Below, piece after piece: positions 16,003-25,300 of a stretch of DNA of 64,000 nt. The notes below the pieces were generated by a model that saw only the letters and a program-made list of their open reading frames with translations, was not told the origin of the DNA and did no database searches. The stretch spans positions 395,405 to 459,404 of the forward strand of contig JAKLIF010000002.1 of NCBI GenBank assembly GCA_022709755.1. The letters are read 5' to 3'. Made by a program: the position numbers and the translations under genes. The DNA is from Elusimicrobiota bacterium. GTDB lineage: Bacteria; Elusimicrobiota; Elusimicrobia; FEN-1173; JAKLIF01. The first letter of the stretch is position 1. The number at the start of each line of letters is the position of its first letter.

Positions 16003-16043
16003 AAAAAAACAGGCCCTCGCTTTCGGCGGGGGCCTGTTTTTTT
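16003..16043 (+). terminator. Bidirectional rho-independent terminator
   Basis: ACAGGCCC at 16009-16016 pairs with GGGCCTGT at 16030-16037, and part of the loop pairs further. An A-run precedes and a T-run (to 16043) follows. It can terminate both the upstream plus-strand gene and the convergent minus-strand gene ending at 16062. Confidence 0.9.
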
Positions 16044-16061
16044 ATGAGTTCGGTTCGAAGC

Positions 16062-16451
16062 TTAAAAGAGGGCGGTGATCTGCCGTTTCTTCGTCTTCTG
16101 GGGGGGTCTCTTCTCGAGATAGATGCGGGCTTCGACCGTATGGGGACCGGGTGTGTAACCGGACCAGTCAAACCACCAATAGCCCGCGCTCTCGCGGCAG
16201 GCGCACCAATCTTTCCCGTCGATGGATACCTCCACCTTGGGGGTGGGATAGGCGCCAATCCGGACCGTGTAGCAGGGCCCGATGATCTCGCCTTCCATGG
16301 GATAATCGATCACGACATACTGCTCGGTCGCCGGAGCGGCCTTCGTCTTGGTTTTTGCTTTGGGGGTGACGGCCGGGGCGGCGGATGCAGGTTGGGAAGG
16401 AATGGAAATTTTGTTGTTCGTCGCGCCGGGAACTGATTTTTTCTTTCTCAT
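16062..16451 (-). CDS. Small hypothetical protein with Ig-like/beta domain
   Basis: A 129-residue protein. Residues 1-45 are lysine, alanine, threonine and proline rich with no signal peptide (KAKTKTKAAPA). Residues ~46-120 look like a small beta-sandwich (VVIDYPMEGEIIGPCYTVRI, then VEVSIDGKDW and HTVEARIYLEK), similar in style to Ig-like carbohydrate-binding or fibronectin folds. It is a single-gene unit with an AGGAGG ribosome site, a good promoter at 16479-16507 and a shared terminator downstream. The basic tail could bind nucleic acid or cell-wall polymer, but function is unknown. Confidence 0.7.
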   Translation of the reverse strand: MRKKKSVPGATNNKISIPSQPASAAPAVTPKAKTKTKAAPATEQYVVIDYPMEGEIIGPCYTVRIGAYPTPKVEVSIDGKDWCACRESAGYWWFDWSGYTPGPHTVEARIYLEKRPPQKTKKRQITALF

Positions 16452-16478
16452 ATAAGCCTCCTGAACTAGAATGGCCCC

Positions 16479-16507
16479 ATTATAGCACTTTTGGTTCGGG
16501 TTCTGAA
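16479..16507 (-). promoter_or_regulatory. Sigma70-type promoter of the 129-residue hypothetical
   Basis: On the minus strand, TTCAGA (16502-16507), a 17-base spacer, then TGC-TATAAT (16479-16484). The consensus -10 with extended TG lies 28 bases upstream of the start codon. Confidence 0.65.
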
Positions 16508-16613
16508 GGGCCTGCGGGGGGGGGTCCTCCCCTTTCGGGGGGGATTTTAAGGTGAAACAGAGGATTCGGAGGGCCGTGGCAAGCGGCTGGGGAATGCCGG
16601 AGGTCCGAGGGAC

Positions 16614-17048
16614 CTATTTCGTCATGGCCTGCGCTTTTCGGAAAGCGTCCTTGATCTCCTCCAACATGTTGTATTTGAAGGCGACGCCTTTCTGGGAGGG
16701 GACCATCTCTCCGCCTGTCTGGGGCAGGAAATAGGTCCGGATGTCCACCAGTTTATGTCCCTTGAACTCTTTCAGGGCCACCTGGATCATCTCTGTCTCG
16801 CTCTTGTCCATCTTGATGATCGGTTTTCCGATCTCCGTCATGGTGTCGATCTTCTCGAGGGCGGCCAGGATCTCTCCCACTTTCGACAAGGGCACGCTGA
16901 CGCCCCGTTTGGTCGGTTTCATCTGCATGTCATCGATGGACCGGTAATAGACGCGGATGTCCAGTAATTCCCGCTCCTTGTAGTCGGTCACGACGACCCA
17001 GATTTCCTCGCTGGAATTCTTTTTCAGTTTCTTGATGACTTCAGGCAT
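16614..17048 (-). CDS. Tandem PC4-like (transcriptional coactivator p15) protein
   Basis: A 144-residue protein with two copies of a PC4/p15-like ssDNA-binding fold. Copy 1 (~residues 12-65) reads EIWVVVTDYKERELLDIRVY and then KPTKRGVSVPLSKVGEILAA. Copy 2 (~80-140) reads MIQVALKEFKGHKLVDIRTY and then PSQKGVAFKYNMLEEIKDAF. Each copy has the strand, arginine/tyrosine, K-x-G and C-terminal helix pattern of bacterial PC4 proteins, which usually contain one copy and dimerise. The start at 17048 has GGAGGAACC upstream; a longer frame to 17162 overlaps the neighbouring gene and was rejected. It lies 17 bases downstream of the formyltransferase in an apparent greA operon. Confidence 0.8.
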   Translation of the reverse strand: MPEVIKKLKKNSSEEIWVVVTDYKERELLDIRVYYRSIDDMQMKPTKRGVSVPLSKVGEILAALEKIDTMTEIGKPIIKMDKSETEMIQVALKEFKGHKLVDIRTYFLPQTGGEMVPSQKGVAFKYNMLEEIKDAFRKAQAMTK

Positions 17049-17065
17049 GGTTCCTCCTTCATGGC

Positions 17066-17992
17066 TCAACCTTGGGGTTGGTCCTCTTCGAAAAGAAGTC
17101 CCGGTTCGATGCTCCGGGTGCGCGCGAAATCGGTTCCCTTCATCTCGTCTTCTCCGTCCCATTGGACGCTCTGGAGCTGGATGAGCCCGTCACCGGTCCA
17201 GACGCGGAACGGGTCGAACGTGTATACTTCGCCGGGGCGGCTCTTCCGGATCTCCCCTTTGGGTTCGAGCATCATTGTCTTCCAAACGGTCAGTTTTCTC
17301 CCCTTCAGATAGGTGATGGCGCCGGGATAGGGGTGTGTCTGGGCCCGGACGAAATCGTGGATCTGCTGAGTGGTTTCTTTCCAGTTGATCGATCCCCGGC
17401 GGGGCGGCCAGGGCTTGTTCGCGGATTGAAAGGCGACGCGGCCGTGCCCCCGGAGGATCGCCTGGGAGGCCTCCGTGAAAAAACGCTGGACGATCCCGAC
17501 GGACATTTCGTTCAGTTTCTTCTCCAGCGTGGAGATGTCATCTTGTTCGAGGATCTGGACGGCTTCCTGAAAAATGATTTCACCGGTGTAGGGGCCACCC
17601 ATGCGTCGATAGAGTGTGATTCCCGTGTCGGGGGCATCGTCATAGAGAGCCCATTGGATCGGATTTCGTCCGGTGTAGCGGGGAAGGAGGGCCGTGTGGA
17701 GGCAATAGAATTTGTCCGGTACCGTCGGCAGCCAGTTTTGGTCGGGTTCAGGGTGGTTGATGAGGAGGAGCACGGTCTCGGAGTCTAACGCCAGGTTCTT
17801 CCAGAAGGACGGTTCCAAGGAGTCGGACACGCCGGTGACGGGAAATCCGGCCCGCTCTCGATACTCTTCGTAGGACCCCTGATGGGGGGAGGTCTTGTCG
17901 TAATAGAGGACCTCCACTTTCCAGATGCCTTTCAGCAACTCCTCAACGACCGGAACCCCGGAGAGGCCGGAAGCCACGACGATTGTCTTCAT
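17066..17992 (-). CDS. Divergent formyltransferase-family protein
   Basis: A 308-residue protein with the two-domain layout of methionyl-tRNA formyltransferase (N-terminal Rossmann ~1-200, C-terminal OB-like ~205-300). The core HTALLPRYTGRNPIQWAL aligns with the H-x-SLLP-(R/K)-x-(R/T)-G-x-x-P-I-Q motif, and H99 is the conserved histidine. However, the usual asparagine two positions before it is C97, and the aspartate of the (L)DTG motif is Y135 (GPYTGEI). Two of the three classical formyl-transfer residues are thus replaced. It may use another mechanism or substrate, or be non-catalytic. It overlaps greA by 4 bases and is co-transcribed with it. Confidence 0.75.
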   Translation of the reverse strand: MKTIVVASGLSGVPVVEELLKGIWKVEVLYYDKTSPHQGSYEEYRERAGFPVTGVSDSLEPSFWKNLALDSETVLLLINHPEPDQNWLPTVPDKFYCLHTALLPRYTGRNPIQWALYDDAPDTGITLYRRMGGPYTGEIIFQEAVQILEQDDISTLEKKLNEMSVGIVQRFFTEASQAILRGHGRVAFQSANKPWPPRRGSINWKETTQQIHDFVRAQTHPYPGAITYLKGRKLTVWKTMMLEPKGEIRKSRPGEVYTFDPFRVWTGDGLIQLQSVQWDGEDEMKGTDFARTRSIEPGLLFEEDQPQG

Positions 17993-18465
17993 TCCGCCCG
18001 CTCCAGTTTGACGACCTTGTATTTTAATTCCACTTGAGGGAGCCGGATCTGGACTGTATCGCCGGCCTTGTGTCCCAGGAGGGCTTCTGCCACGGGGGAT
18101 CTGACGGAAATCTTTCCGGAGGCGAAATCCGCCTCGACGCCGTCCACGAGGGTGTAGGTGATGTCTTCTCCCGAATCGGTGTCTTTGAGGAAAACGGTGG
18201 TGCCGATACAGATTTCATCGGTCTTGACGTCGGCTTCCTCGATGATGCGCGCGGACCTTAATTTCTGGTCGATCTCGTCGAGTTTTCGGACCACCGCCTG
18301 TTGTTTTTCTTTGGCCGCGTGGTATTCCGCGTTCTCCTTCAGGTCGCCTTTTTCGGCGGCTTCGCCGATCTCCCGGGACAGGTCTTGTTTCTGTTTTTTG
18401 AGGATTTCCAGCTCTTTGCGGAGTTTTTCGTATCCCTTGCGGGTGAGGAATATGTTTTCAGGCAT
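17989..18465 (-). CDS. greA: Transcription elongation factor GreA
   Basis: A 158-residue protein, the standard GreA length. The N-terminal coiled coil (~1-75) carries the acidic tip GDLKENAEYHAAKE with D41 and E44, the residues that coordinate the second metal in RNA polymerase to trigger cleavage of backtracked transcript. The C-terminal FKBP-like domain (~80-155) includes TVFLKDTDSGEDITYTLVDG and SPVAEALLGHKAGDTVQI. It is the first gene of a minus-strand operon with the formyltransferase (4-base overlap) and the tandem PC4 protein, an unusual but transcription-themed grouping. Confidence 0.97.
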   Translation of the reverse strand: MPENIFLTRKGYEKLRKELEILKKQKQDLSREIGEAAEKGDLKENAEYHAAKEKQQAVVRKLDEIDQKLRSARIIEEADVKTDEICIGTTVFLKDTDSGEDITYTLVDGVEADFASGKISVRSPVAEALLGHKAGDTVQIRLPQVELKYKVVKLERAE

Positions 18466-18527
18466 GGGCTTGTCTCGCTTTACTTTTATGGCCGACCGTC
18501 TGACTCATCACAAAAGCATGACGGTAC

Positions 18528-18556
18528 AATATACTACGTTGTCACAAAAAAGTAAA
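18528..18556 (-). promoter_or_regulatory. Candidate promoter of the greA operon
   Basis: On the minus strand, TTTACT (18551-18556), a 17-base spacer, then TATATT (18528-18533). It overlaps the divergent promoter reading toward tatD, so the two polymerase sites would exclude each other. Confidence 0.4.
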
Positions 18557-18567
18557 CTATATATATT
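18539..18567 (+). promoter_or_regulatory. Candidate promoter of tatD
   Basis: TTGTCA (18539-18544), a 17-base spacer, then TATATT (18562-18567), 42 bases upstream of the TatD start. Confidence 0.6.
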
Positions 18568-18609
18568 ATCCTTAATACCAGACAGGGAAAGGACGTTTTT
18601 ACCTCCCAG

Positions 18610-19407
18610 ATGTTCGATACGCATACGCATCTTTTAGACGAACGTTTTTCGGCCGACCGGGACCGGGTCATCGAGAACGCGTTCAAAAACGGGGTCGCCG
18701 CGATGACGGAAGTGGCCGATTCGGAGGCCCACTGGGACCCCGCCCTCCGGCTGGCAGATCGATACCCGGGACGGGTCTGGGCCGCGCTGGGGTTTCATCC
18801 CTATCATGCCGATCGGGCCCCGGAGAACCTCCCCGCTCAGATGCGGCAGGCCATGCTCCATCCGCGCGCGGTGGCTCTCGGAGAGATCGGTTTGGATTAT
18901 TGCCGGTGTGCGGTCGATCGGGAGACTCAGAAGAAGGTCTTTACCCGATTGCTCGAAGTGTCGTTGGGGACGGGAAAACCCGTCATCATCCATTGCCGGG
19001 ACGCTCACGAGGATGTCCGTACGATCGTTGAGGCCCTTTATCCGCCGGCAGAGGGCCGGTCGGCGGGGGTGCTTCATTGTTTTCAGGGAGACGAGCGATT
19101 GGCGGCGAGTTGCTTGGCCCGAGGGTTCTATATCGGCGTGGACGGCCCCGTGACCTATCCGAGCGCCGAAAAACTTCGTCAGTCGTTGAAACAAGTCCCG
19201 CTGGATAGATTGGTCGTGGAGACGGATTGTCCCTATCTCCCGCCCCAGACGCATCGGGGACAACGGAACGAACCGGCCTACCTTCCGGCCATCCTCCGGT
19301 CGTTGGCGGAATTGAAAGGCGTCTCATTTGAGGAGATGGTGAGAGCGACCACGGATAATGCCGGAAAACTTTACAAAATACCGTCAATAGTTCCCCAAAA
19401 TATGTGA
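18610..19407 (+). CDS. tatD: TatD family metal-dependent hydrolase (DNase)
   Basis: A 265-residue TIM-barrel hydrolase. Metal ligands are all present: H5-x-H7 in FDTHTHL, E92 in GEIGLDY, H128 in IIHCRDA, H156 in LHCFQG and D206 in ETDCPYL. Characterised members are 3'-5' exonucleases or deoxyribonucleases. It is preceded by a sigma70-like promoter and followed by the strong promoter of the FecR unit, so it seems monocistronic. A TatD-linked-type radical SAM gene lies at 31676-32368, not adjacent. The minus-strand frames across it are shadows. Confidence 0.95.
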   Translation: MFDTHTHLLDERFSADRDRVIENAFKNGVAAMTEVADSEAHWDPALRLADRYPGRVWAALGFHPYHADRAPENLPAQMRQAMLHPRAVALGEIGLDYCRCAVDRETQKKVFTRLLEVSLGTGKPVIIHCRDAHEDVRTIVEALYPPAEGRSAGVLHCFQGDERLAASCLARGFYIGVDGPVTYPSAEKLRQSLKQVPLDRLVVETDCPYLPPQTHRGQRNEPAYLPAILRSLAELKGVSFEEMVRATTDNAGKLYKIPSIVPQNM

Positions 19408-19430
19408 GTTTTCTCCTGTCAAAAATCACA

Positions 19431-19459
19431 TTGACAGCCCTTATTTTTGAGGTTATACT
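19431..19459 (+). promoter_or_regulatory. Strong sigma70 promoter of the FecR/giant-protein operon
   Basis: TTGACA (19431-19436), exactly 17 bases, then TATACT (19454-19459): a consensus -35 and five of six bases in the -10, 56 bases before the FecR-domain gene. It is the best promoter match in the window. Confidence 0.85.
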
Positions 19460-19515
19460 AAAGAGAGGAAACCTGATTCTAACCCTGTGTCATTGACAAT
19501 TCCTGCTCAAAACGA

Positions 19516-21198
19516 ATGAACATGATACGACCCGCCGAAAATATCATCCGGACCATGATCCCGGCCCTCCTTTTGATGGGGCTGAGCGCGTCTCCCTTGT
19601 CGGCCGAACACGCCAAGATCCACTCCTATAAGTCCACTGTCGAAGTGCAGCATAAAGGCGAGACCAAATGGTTCACTGTCCGGAAAGGGCTCGATCTGAA
19701 GGAAGGCGATCGCCTCAGAACGGGGTCCGCCAGCAAGGCGGAGGTGGCCCTGGAGAACGGATCCCGCTTGAAAGTCTCCGCGAACAGCACGGTCCGGGTG
19801 GACAGTCTCTCGAAGTTGAGCCGGATGATCAGCATCGAGATCGGAAAGCTCAAGGCGATCGTCAAGAAACTGGGCCCGCAGGACAAGTTCAGCGTCAAGA
19901 CGCCCATCGCCGCCGCTTCTGTCCGGGGGACCATCTTCGAGATGGGATATGACGGTACGAACGGTTCCCTGGACGTGTATAAAGGTCTGGTTTCACTGAC
20001 CCAAGACGGCCAGGAAGTGTTCCTCCGGTCTGGCGAGCGGATCGATTTCATACCCGATCGGCCCCTCGGAACGCCGTCCCCGCGGCGGTCTCCGGGTGGT
20101 GAGGGGTCCCAAGGCTCCCGCTCCGAGATCCGCCGGGAAGTCGGTTTGAGCATGAGCAAGGAAGAGGTGATGGCCGCCGCCGCCGAAGAGATGCGGTTGG
20201 CCGAGTACCAGGTCGGGAAGACACTGATCGACGTGCACGGGAAACGCGTGCGGTTGGAAGAATATGTGATCCGCAAACCCCGAGAAGTCGCTGCGGCCGA
20301 CCAGGACAAGGCCTTTAAGCTGGTGGTGCTGAATGAACGGGATGACCGCTTCGACTATTTTTATTATAAGGGGATATTCAACAGATCCTTGCCCGACGAC
20401 CTGTCCGTGGCCCTCAAGGACGTGTCCGGCAAGATCGGGACCACCGCTCCCGATTATTATCTGACCCAATACGAGATGGCGCAGTCCAATACGCAGGATT
20501 TCATCAAGGACAACGCCTCCGGCGGGCACCTCGTCAAGATCACCTACGATGGGACGAACTACACGCTGACCGACCCGGACAATCCGACCAACACCAAGAC
20601 GGTGACGGCCGATGAGCAGTCGATCTCCGACGGGGTGACCTACCATAAGATCTATGACCCGATCAACGACCTCTTCACCACCGTGACCGACGATCAATAT
20701 GCCGCGGGTGATTTTAAGCCGGCCGTCTTCGATCCGGGTGATGATAATTATCGTTACCTGACCACCGCGGATACCGTCTGGAAGACGCGTTATAACTCCT
20801 ACAGCCATGTGATCAACGATATCGCGAAACAGTCTTATACGGTCAAGACGACCCTTCCCAATACCTTGGCCATCGACCTGGACGCCGTGTTCACCTATGC
20901 CGGCGGCTATGCCCTTCCCTATACAGAGACACCGTCGGGGTCCGATTACCTGCATAATCGCGTGACCGTCTTTTACGGGGACGGGACCAAGGAGGCCTAC
21001 GACACCTACATCATCTCGGACGATGGGACGATCGCGACGAAGAAGGATTTCGCGGGGATCACGTCCGGGGCGGCGTATAAGACCGAATTGCTGAAATGGA
21101 ACTATGAACAGGTCATCACGGCCACGGAGTTCAACGGACGGAAGATCGATCTGGTCGTGGAACCGAAGATCTTGATCAAGTCGGGATTGGTCAAGTGA
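19516..21198 (+). CDS. Secreted FecR-domain protein
   Basis: A 560-residue protein with a signal peptide (~1-30; PALLLMGLSASPLSAEHA). Residues ~35-175 form a FecR/SLBB-type domain: VRKGLDLKEGDRLRTGSASK, VALENGSRLKVSANSTVRV and VKTPIAAASVRGTIFEM are the diagnostic strings. In TonB systems FecR relays signals through the periplasm, but stand-alone secreted FecR domains are common in other phyla, probably as polymer- or protein-binding modules. A helical segment (~205-225) precedes a long tyrosine/aspartate-rich C-terminal region with YDGTNYTLTDPDNPTN, which I do not recognise. It overlaps the next gene by 4 bases (GTGA) and shares the promoter at 19431. Confidence 0.8.
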   Translation: MNMIRPAENIIRTMIPALLLMGLSASPLSAEHAKIHSYKSTVEVQHKGETKWFTVRKGLDLKEGDRLRTGSASKAEVALENGSRLKVSANSTVRVDSLSKLSRMISIEIGKLKAIVKKLGPQDKFSVKTPIAAASVRGTIFEMGYDGTNGSLDVYKGLVSLTQDGQEVFLRSGERIDFIPDRPLGTPSPRRSPGGEGSQGSRSEIRREVGLSMSKEEVMAAAAEEMRLAEYQVGKTLIDVHGKRVRLEEYVIRKPREVAAADQDKAFKLVVLNERDDRFDYFYYKGIFNRSLPDDLSVALKDVSGKIGTTAPDYYLTQYEMAQSNTQDFIKDNASGGHLVKITYDGTNYTLTDPDNPTNTKTVTADEQSISDGVTYHKIYDPINDLFTTVTDDQYAAGDFKPAVFDPGDDNYRYLTTADTVWKTRYNSYSHVINDIAKQSYTVKTTLPNTLAIDLDAVFTYAGGYALPYTETPSGSDYLHNRVTVFYGDGTKEAYDTYIISDDGTIATKKDFAGITSGAAYKTELLKWNYEQVITATEFNGRKIDLVVEPKILIKSGLVK

Positions 21199-22397
21199 GA
21201 CGCCTGATCGCTGCGATGGTCTTTGGGGGGGTGTTTGCCACTTCCTTGCCGGCGGCGGAGGTGGTGTCCGTCTACGACATCCGCTTCTTGGGTGGGCAGC
21301 ATTTTTTCGACGGAGATGTGAGCGCCCTGTCCGGTAATATCAGCGCTGTGATCTCCCCGGCGGTGAAGTTCAACGAGAAGTGGACGCTGGTCCCGACCTA
21401 TATGGGCAATTATCAGGGCACACGCGACGTGCAGGAGCTGGCGGGAGGGGGCACATTGTTCCAGGATTCGACGGGCCATGGGGTGAACGTGAAGGGGATC
21501 TATTCCGTCTCCCCTTCCTGGAAGATGAAGGCCAGCGCGGGCGCGAAGACCGAACTGTTGCGCGAGACCAAGGATGAAAGTTGGGGGGATGGTCTCTTCG
21601 ATTATCGAAAATACTCCGGCGGGTTGGAAGCGCAATATAGTTTCAGCGACAACGCCAACGCCCGCGTCTCTTACGACTATTACATGCTGGCGTTCCCGAA
21701 CTATCAGTCCCTGGAATCGGCCCAGGATCCGACCTTGACCCGCGAATTGGTGGGGACGGATGTGTTGAACAGCCGCAACCATATGGTCGGGTTGGGAATC
21801 GAGTCCCCTCTTCCGGGGAACATGAAGGCGGATTTTAACGTGTACTACAACATGAGGGGATACGGGGATCAACCCGTGGTCAATTCGGCGGGAAACACGA
21901 CGTCGACGGACCGGGATGACAAGGTCACCGTTGCCGGCGTGGTGCTGTCGGCGCCGTTGTTCATGGCGGAGGGTCTCCGCCTGATCGGCGAGTTGGGGTA
22001 TACGTTCAGCATGACCGATTCCAATCAGAACCATTACGATGCCCGCAAGACGACGTTCTTGGCGGACTATTACGACTATTCTCAGAATACCATCGCTCCG
22101 GGCCTGATCGCGGCGATCGGCGAAACCCCCTGGGTCGTCAATCTGGGCGGTGCCTGGAACCACAGGACGTACGATTCCCGACCGGTGCAGAATGGGAACG
22201 GGGATTACTTGACGTCGAAGATCGATATCACGGAGATATCGGCCGTGATGGGGGTCGGTTATCCGGTCACCAAACAGTTGAAGATCCGGACACAGGCCAC
22301 GCTGGGTTGGAGCGATTCCAACATGGAATACGAGAAGACTTTTAAATACAACTATAAGATCGCGAACTACCTTTTAGGGTTCTCCTATGAATATTGA
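21195..22397 (+). CDS. Outer-membrane beta-barrel protein
   Basis: A 400-residue protein starting at GTG 21195, overlapping the FecR gene by 4 bases. Residues 1-21 are a signal peptide (AMVFGGVFATSLPAAE). The rest is alternating amphipathic strands typical of a porin-like barrel: FNEKWTLVPTYMGNYQGT, NARVSYDYYMLAF, LRLIGELGYTFSM and LKIRTQATLGWSDS, with a terminal YLLGFSYEY ending in tyrosine. No family name can be given with confidence; it resembles surface lipoprotein-assembly or tetratricopeptide-partner barrels only in fold. It overlaps the giant-protein gene by 11 bases, which argues for coordinated production. Confidence 0.75.
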   Translation: MRRLIAAMVFGGVFATSLPAAEVVSVYDIRFLGGQHFFDGDVSALSGNISAVISPAVKFNEKWTLVPTYMGNYQGTRDVQELAGGGTLFQDSTGHGVNVKGIYSVSPSWKMKASAGAKTELLRETKDESWGDGLFDYRKYSGGLEAQYSFSDNANARVSYDYYMLAFPNYQSLESAQDPTLTRELVGTDVLNSRNHMVGLGIESPLPGNMKADFNVYYNMRGYGDQPVVNSAGNTTSTDRDDKVTVAGVVLSAPLFMAEGLRLIGELGYTFSMTDSNQNHYDARKTTFLADYYDYSQNTIAPGLIAAIGETPWVVNLGGAWNHRTYDSRPVQNGNGDYLTSKIDITEISAVMGVGYPVTKQLKIRTQATLGWSDSNMEYEKTFKYNYKIANYLLGFSYEY

Positions 22398-25300
22398 TAA
22401 GAAGTGGGTCCATCGGTTGGTCTTGTGTGGAGCGCTTTTTGGCGCTTCGACGCTCCAGGCCGGCTACCTGTGGCAGAACGGTGGAAACCAGATCCCCTCT
22501 TCGTCCGGAGGGCAGTCGAACGTCAAGATCCTGCCGGGACCCGCGCCAGAGGAGACCTACATGGTCTGGTTGACGACCGAATCGGGGAACGCCGACATCA
22601 AAGTGGCACGGGTGAACGCGAGTGGGGTCCGGCAGTGGACTCGAGACGTCACCGGCGGATTGTCGTCGAATCAGGGACTTTATGGGTCGGATTATCCCTA
22701 TTTCAGCGCGATTAAAATGGGGAACGACTTGGTCGTCTACTGGATCGATGACCGCAACACGGGCCGCGGACTGGACGCATATGCTCAGAGGGTGAGTGCC
22801 GACGGATCCATCGCTTTGAATTGGGCCGCCGCGGGGATGCTGATCTCATCGGGCACCGGGGCCTCCAACGCGCGCGACCAATGGCCGGTGTTGGTCCCTT
22901 CCGGTGCGGACGGAATGCTTCTTTTCTATATGGATTACAGCACGTCGCCGGACGTGGACCCGATCTATGCCAAGAGGATCAATCTGGCCGACGGATTGAG
23001 CGATACCTTGAATTGGACCGTGGGGGATGTCCTGATCACGTCGCCCACGGCCACAGCCATCGGGAGCATGTCGGCGGCGGTTGAATCCACGAATGGAAGC
23101 GGGCTGATCACCTGGTCCGAGAAGAACTCGGGGACGAGCGGATATGATCTTTTTGCGGCGAGGATCAGCACAGGGGGATACAAGGTGTTCACCGCCACCG
23201 TAGTCTGCAATGCCGTCGGAGACCAGGGAGGAAACGACCTTCAGGACGACGGTCTTCTCGCCGCCATCAGTAATAACAATAACGGGATGTATGTGGTCTG
23301 GGTGGATACGAGGAGTTCGTCCAATGGGATGGATATTTATGCGACTCAGATCGAGGCGGACGGTTCTCGGACGACCGGGGGCAGTTGGGTCGCCAACGGG
23401 AATGTGATCTGTTCCACGGTCGGGGTGCAACGCAACATGGTGTTGGCGTACGACTCATTGGGCAGCAGCTTGATGGTGGCTTGGGAAGACTCCCGCGTGA
23501 CGGCTCTGCCGCGTGTGTTTTTGCAGAAGATCTCGTCCGCCGGCAGCGTTCAATTCTCTGCCAACGGGATCGACGTGGCTTCTCCGATGGGACAGCAGTC
23601 TCAACCCGCCCTTGGGGTCGAGAGTTACACCCAGGACCCCTTCTATTTTGTGGCGTTCAAAAGCCGGCGGCAGATCAATTCAGTCTGGGAAGAGGATGTC
23701 TATGTCCAACGGCTTGATGCGGCCGGGACGAAGATGTTCGGTCCCGCGGCGGAAGCTGTGGCGCCGTCCGCCGCATCAATGTCTCAGCGGAAACCCGCCA
23801 TCTATTCCGGATCCGGCTCTGACAGTGCCATCGTCGCCTGGGAAGACGGCAGTACCATCCGCGCTCAGCGGATGGTACCCGTCGGTCTGAGCGGGACGGT
23901 GTATTATTCCGGCACGCAAGGGGAATCGATGAACGTGATCGTGTGCGTCTCGACTCTGGGTCCGTCCATGATCGGGAACCAGAACGTTTATCTCGACGCG
24001 ACGATCGATGCCGGTCCGGGGGCGTTCAGTTTTAACGAGCAGAACGGCTTTATCGCCGGGAATTATTGGATCATGGCGTATCGGGACCTCAACGCCAATA
24101 GTGTGTTCGATGCGGGGGAGCCGCAGGGCGCCTTCAATAGTTTTTCGGCGGGCAGCGCGGAATTTTTGTCGATGCCCGTCTCCGTCTCTTCCGGGATCAC
24201 ATCCATGGCCATCATTCTGCGGGATTTCGTCGCCATCAACGGAGAGGTCACGCGCGAGACGACGGACGGCGGATATCTCGTCCTCGAGGCGACCGGTGCC
24301 GGCGGACTGTTGTTCCAGACCAGACCCTTCGCCAACAATGAACCCGATTATGGCGTGCCCACATCCTACACGTTCTACGTGGCCACCAGCCCGACCGATT
24401 ACGGCCTGCGCGCCTACGTGGATACCGCCAATAACGGGCAGGGGAACAATTATTGGGACGAATGTTGCGACCCGTATACCGTCACGACCGTCGCGGTGGG
24501 GAACACGGGGGCCAACGACGTGACCCTGACCGTCTCGGGGGAATCGTCCGGGGGAGGGACGACCGGCGGCACCGCCGAATATTTCAGCATGAACGATTAT
24601 TATGGTGGTACCTACCAATATCTCGGCGTGAATACGGTGTCGAACGAACTCCGGGTCTACCTGCGGGATTATTACTGGAACCCGACCACGTCCTCCCAGC
24701 CGGTGGTAGTCCAGCTACAGGCCCTCCGGAACGATTGGGAAACCGCGGACGCCGGCGCGGCATTTTCCCCCAATTCGTCTTTTTCGACCGTCATCACGTC
24801 CATCACGATCCCGGCGGGACAACCCTACGCGTCCTTCTGGTTCAGGACCGCGACCGTCGATTACATCCATGTCCGGGGGACGGCGAATGATTTCCCCGTA
24901 TCGGGGGACTCCCGAACGGCATATTACGATTTCAACATCGCACCGGCGGGCACCGGTTTTTCAGGGGTCTATGCCAGCCCCACCACCATCACTCCCGACA
25001 ACGACCAAGTCGACGATTTCACGGCCATCCATTTCACGCCGCCTCAAAACCAGGGGTGGGATGTGATGATCTCGACCGACCCGGGTTTTGGGAATTACGT
25101 TTATTTCATGTCGGGCTGGGGCCAATGGCCCGAGGGCGCCATCTGGAACGGCCGGGACACTCAATGGCGGGTGGTTCCAAACGGGACTTACTATGTCCGC
25201 CTTCAGACGTCCGGCGGTGGACTGAAGAATGATACCCTTCAGATCCAGGTGCAGAGCAGTTATATCCGGGGGAAGGTCGTCAATGGATCCAGCGTCGGTC

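Noticed and set aside
16520..16560. C-rich/G-rich hairpin downstream of the PC4 gene, considered as a terminator
   Set aside because: The CCCC-GAAA-GGGG stem is followed by no T-run on the minus strand.
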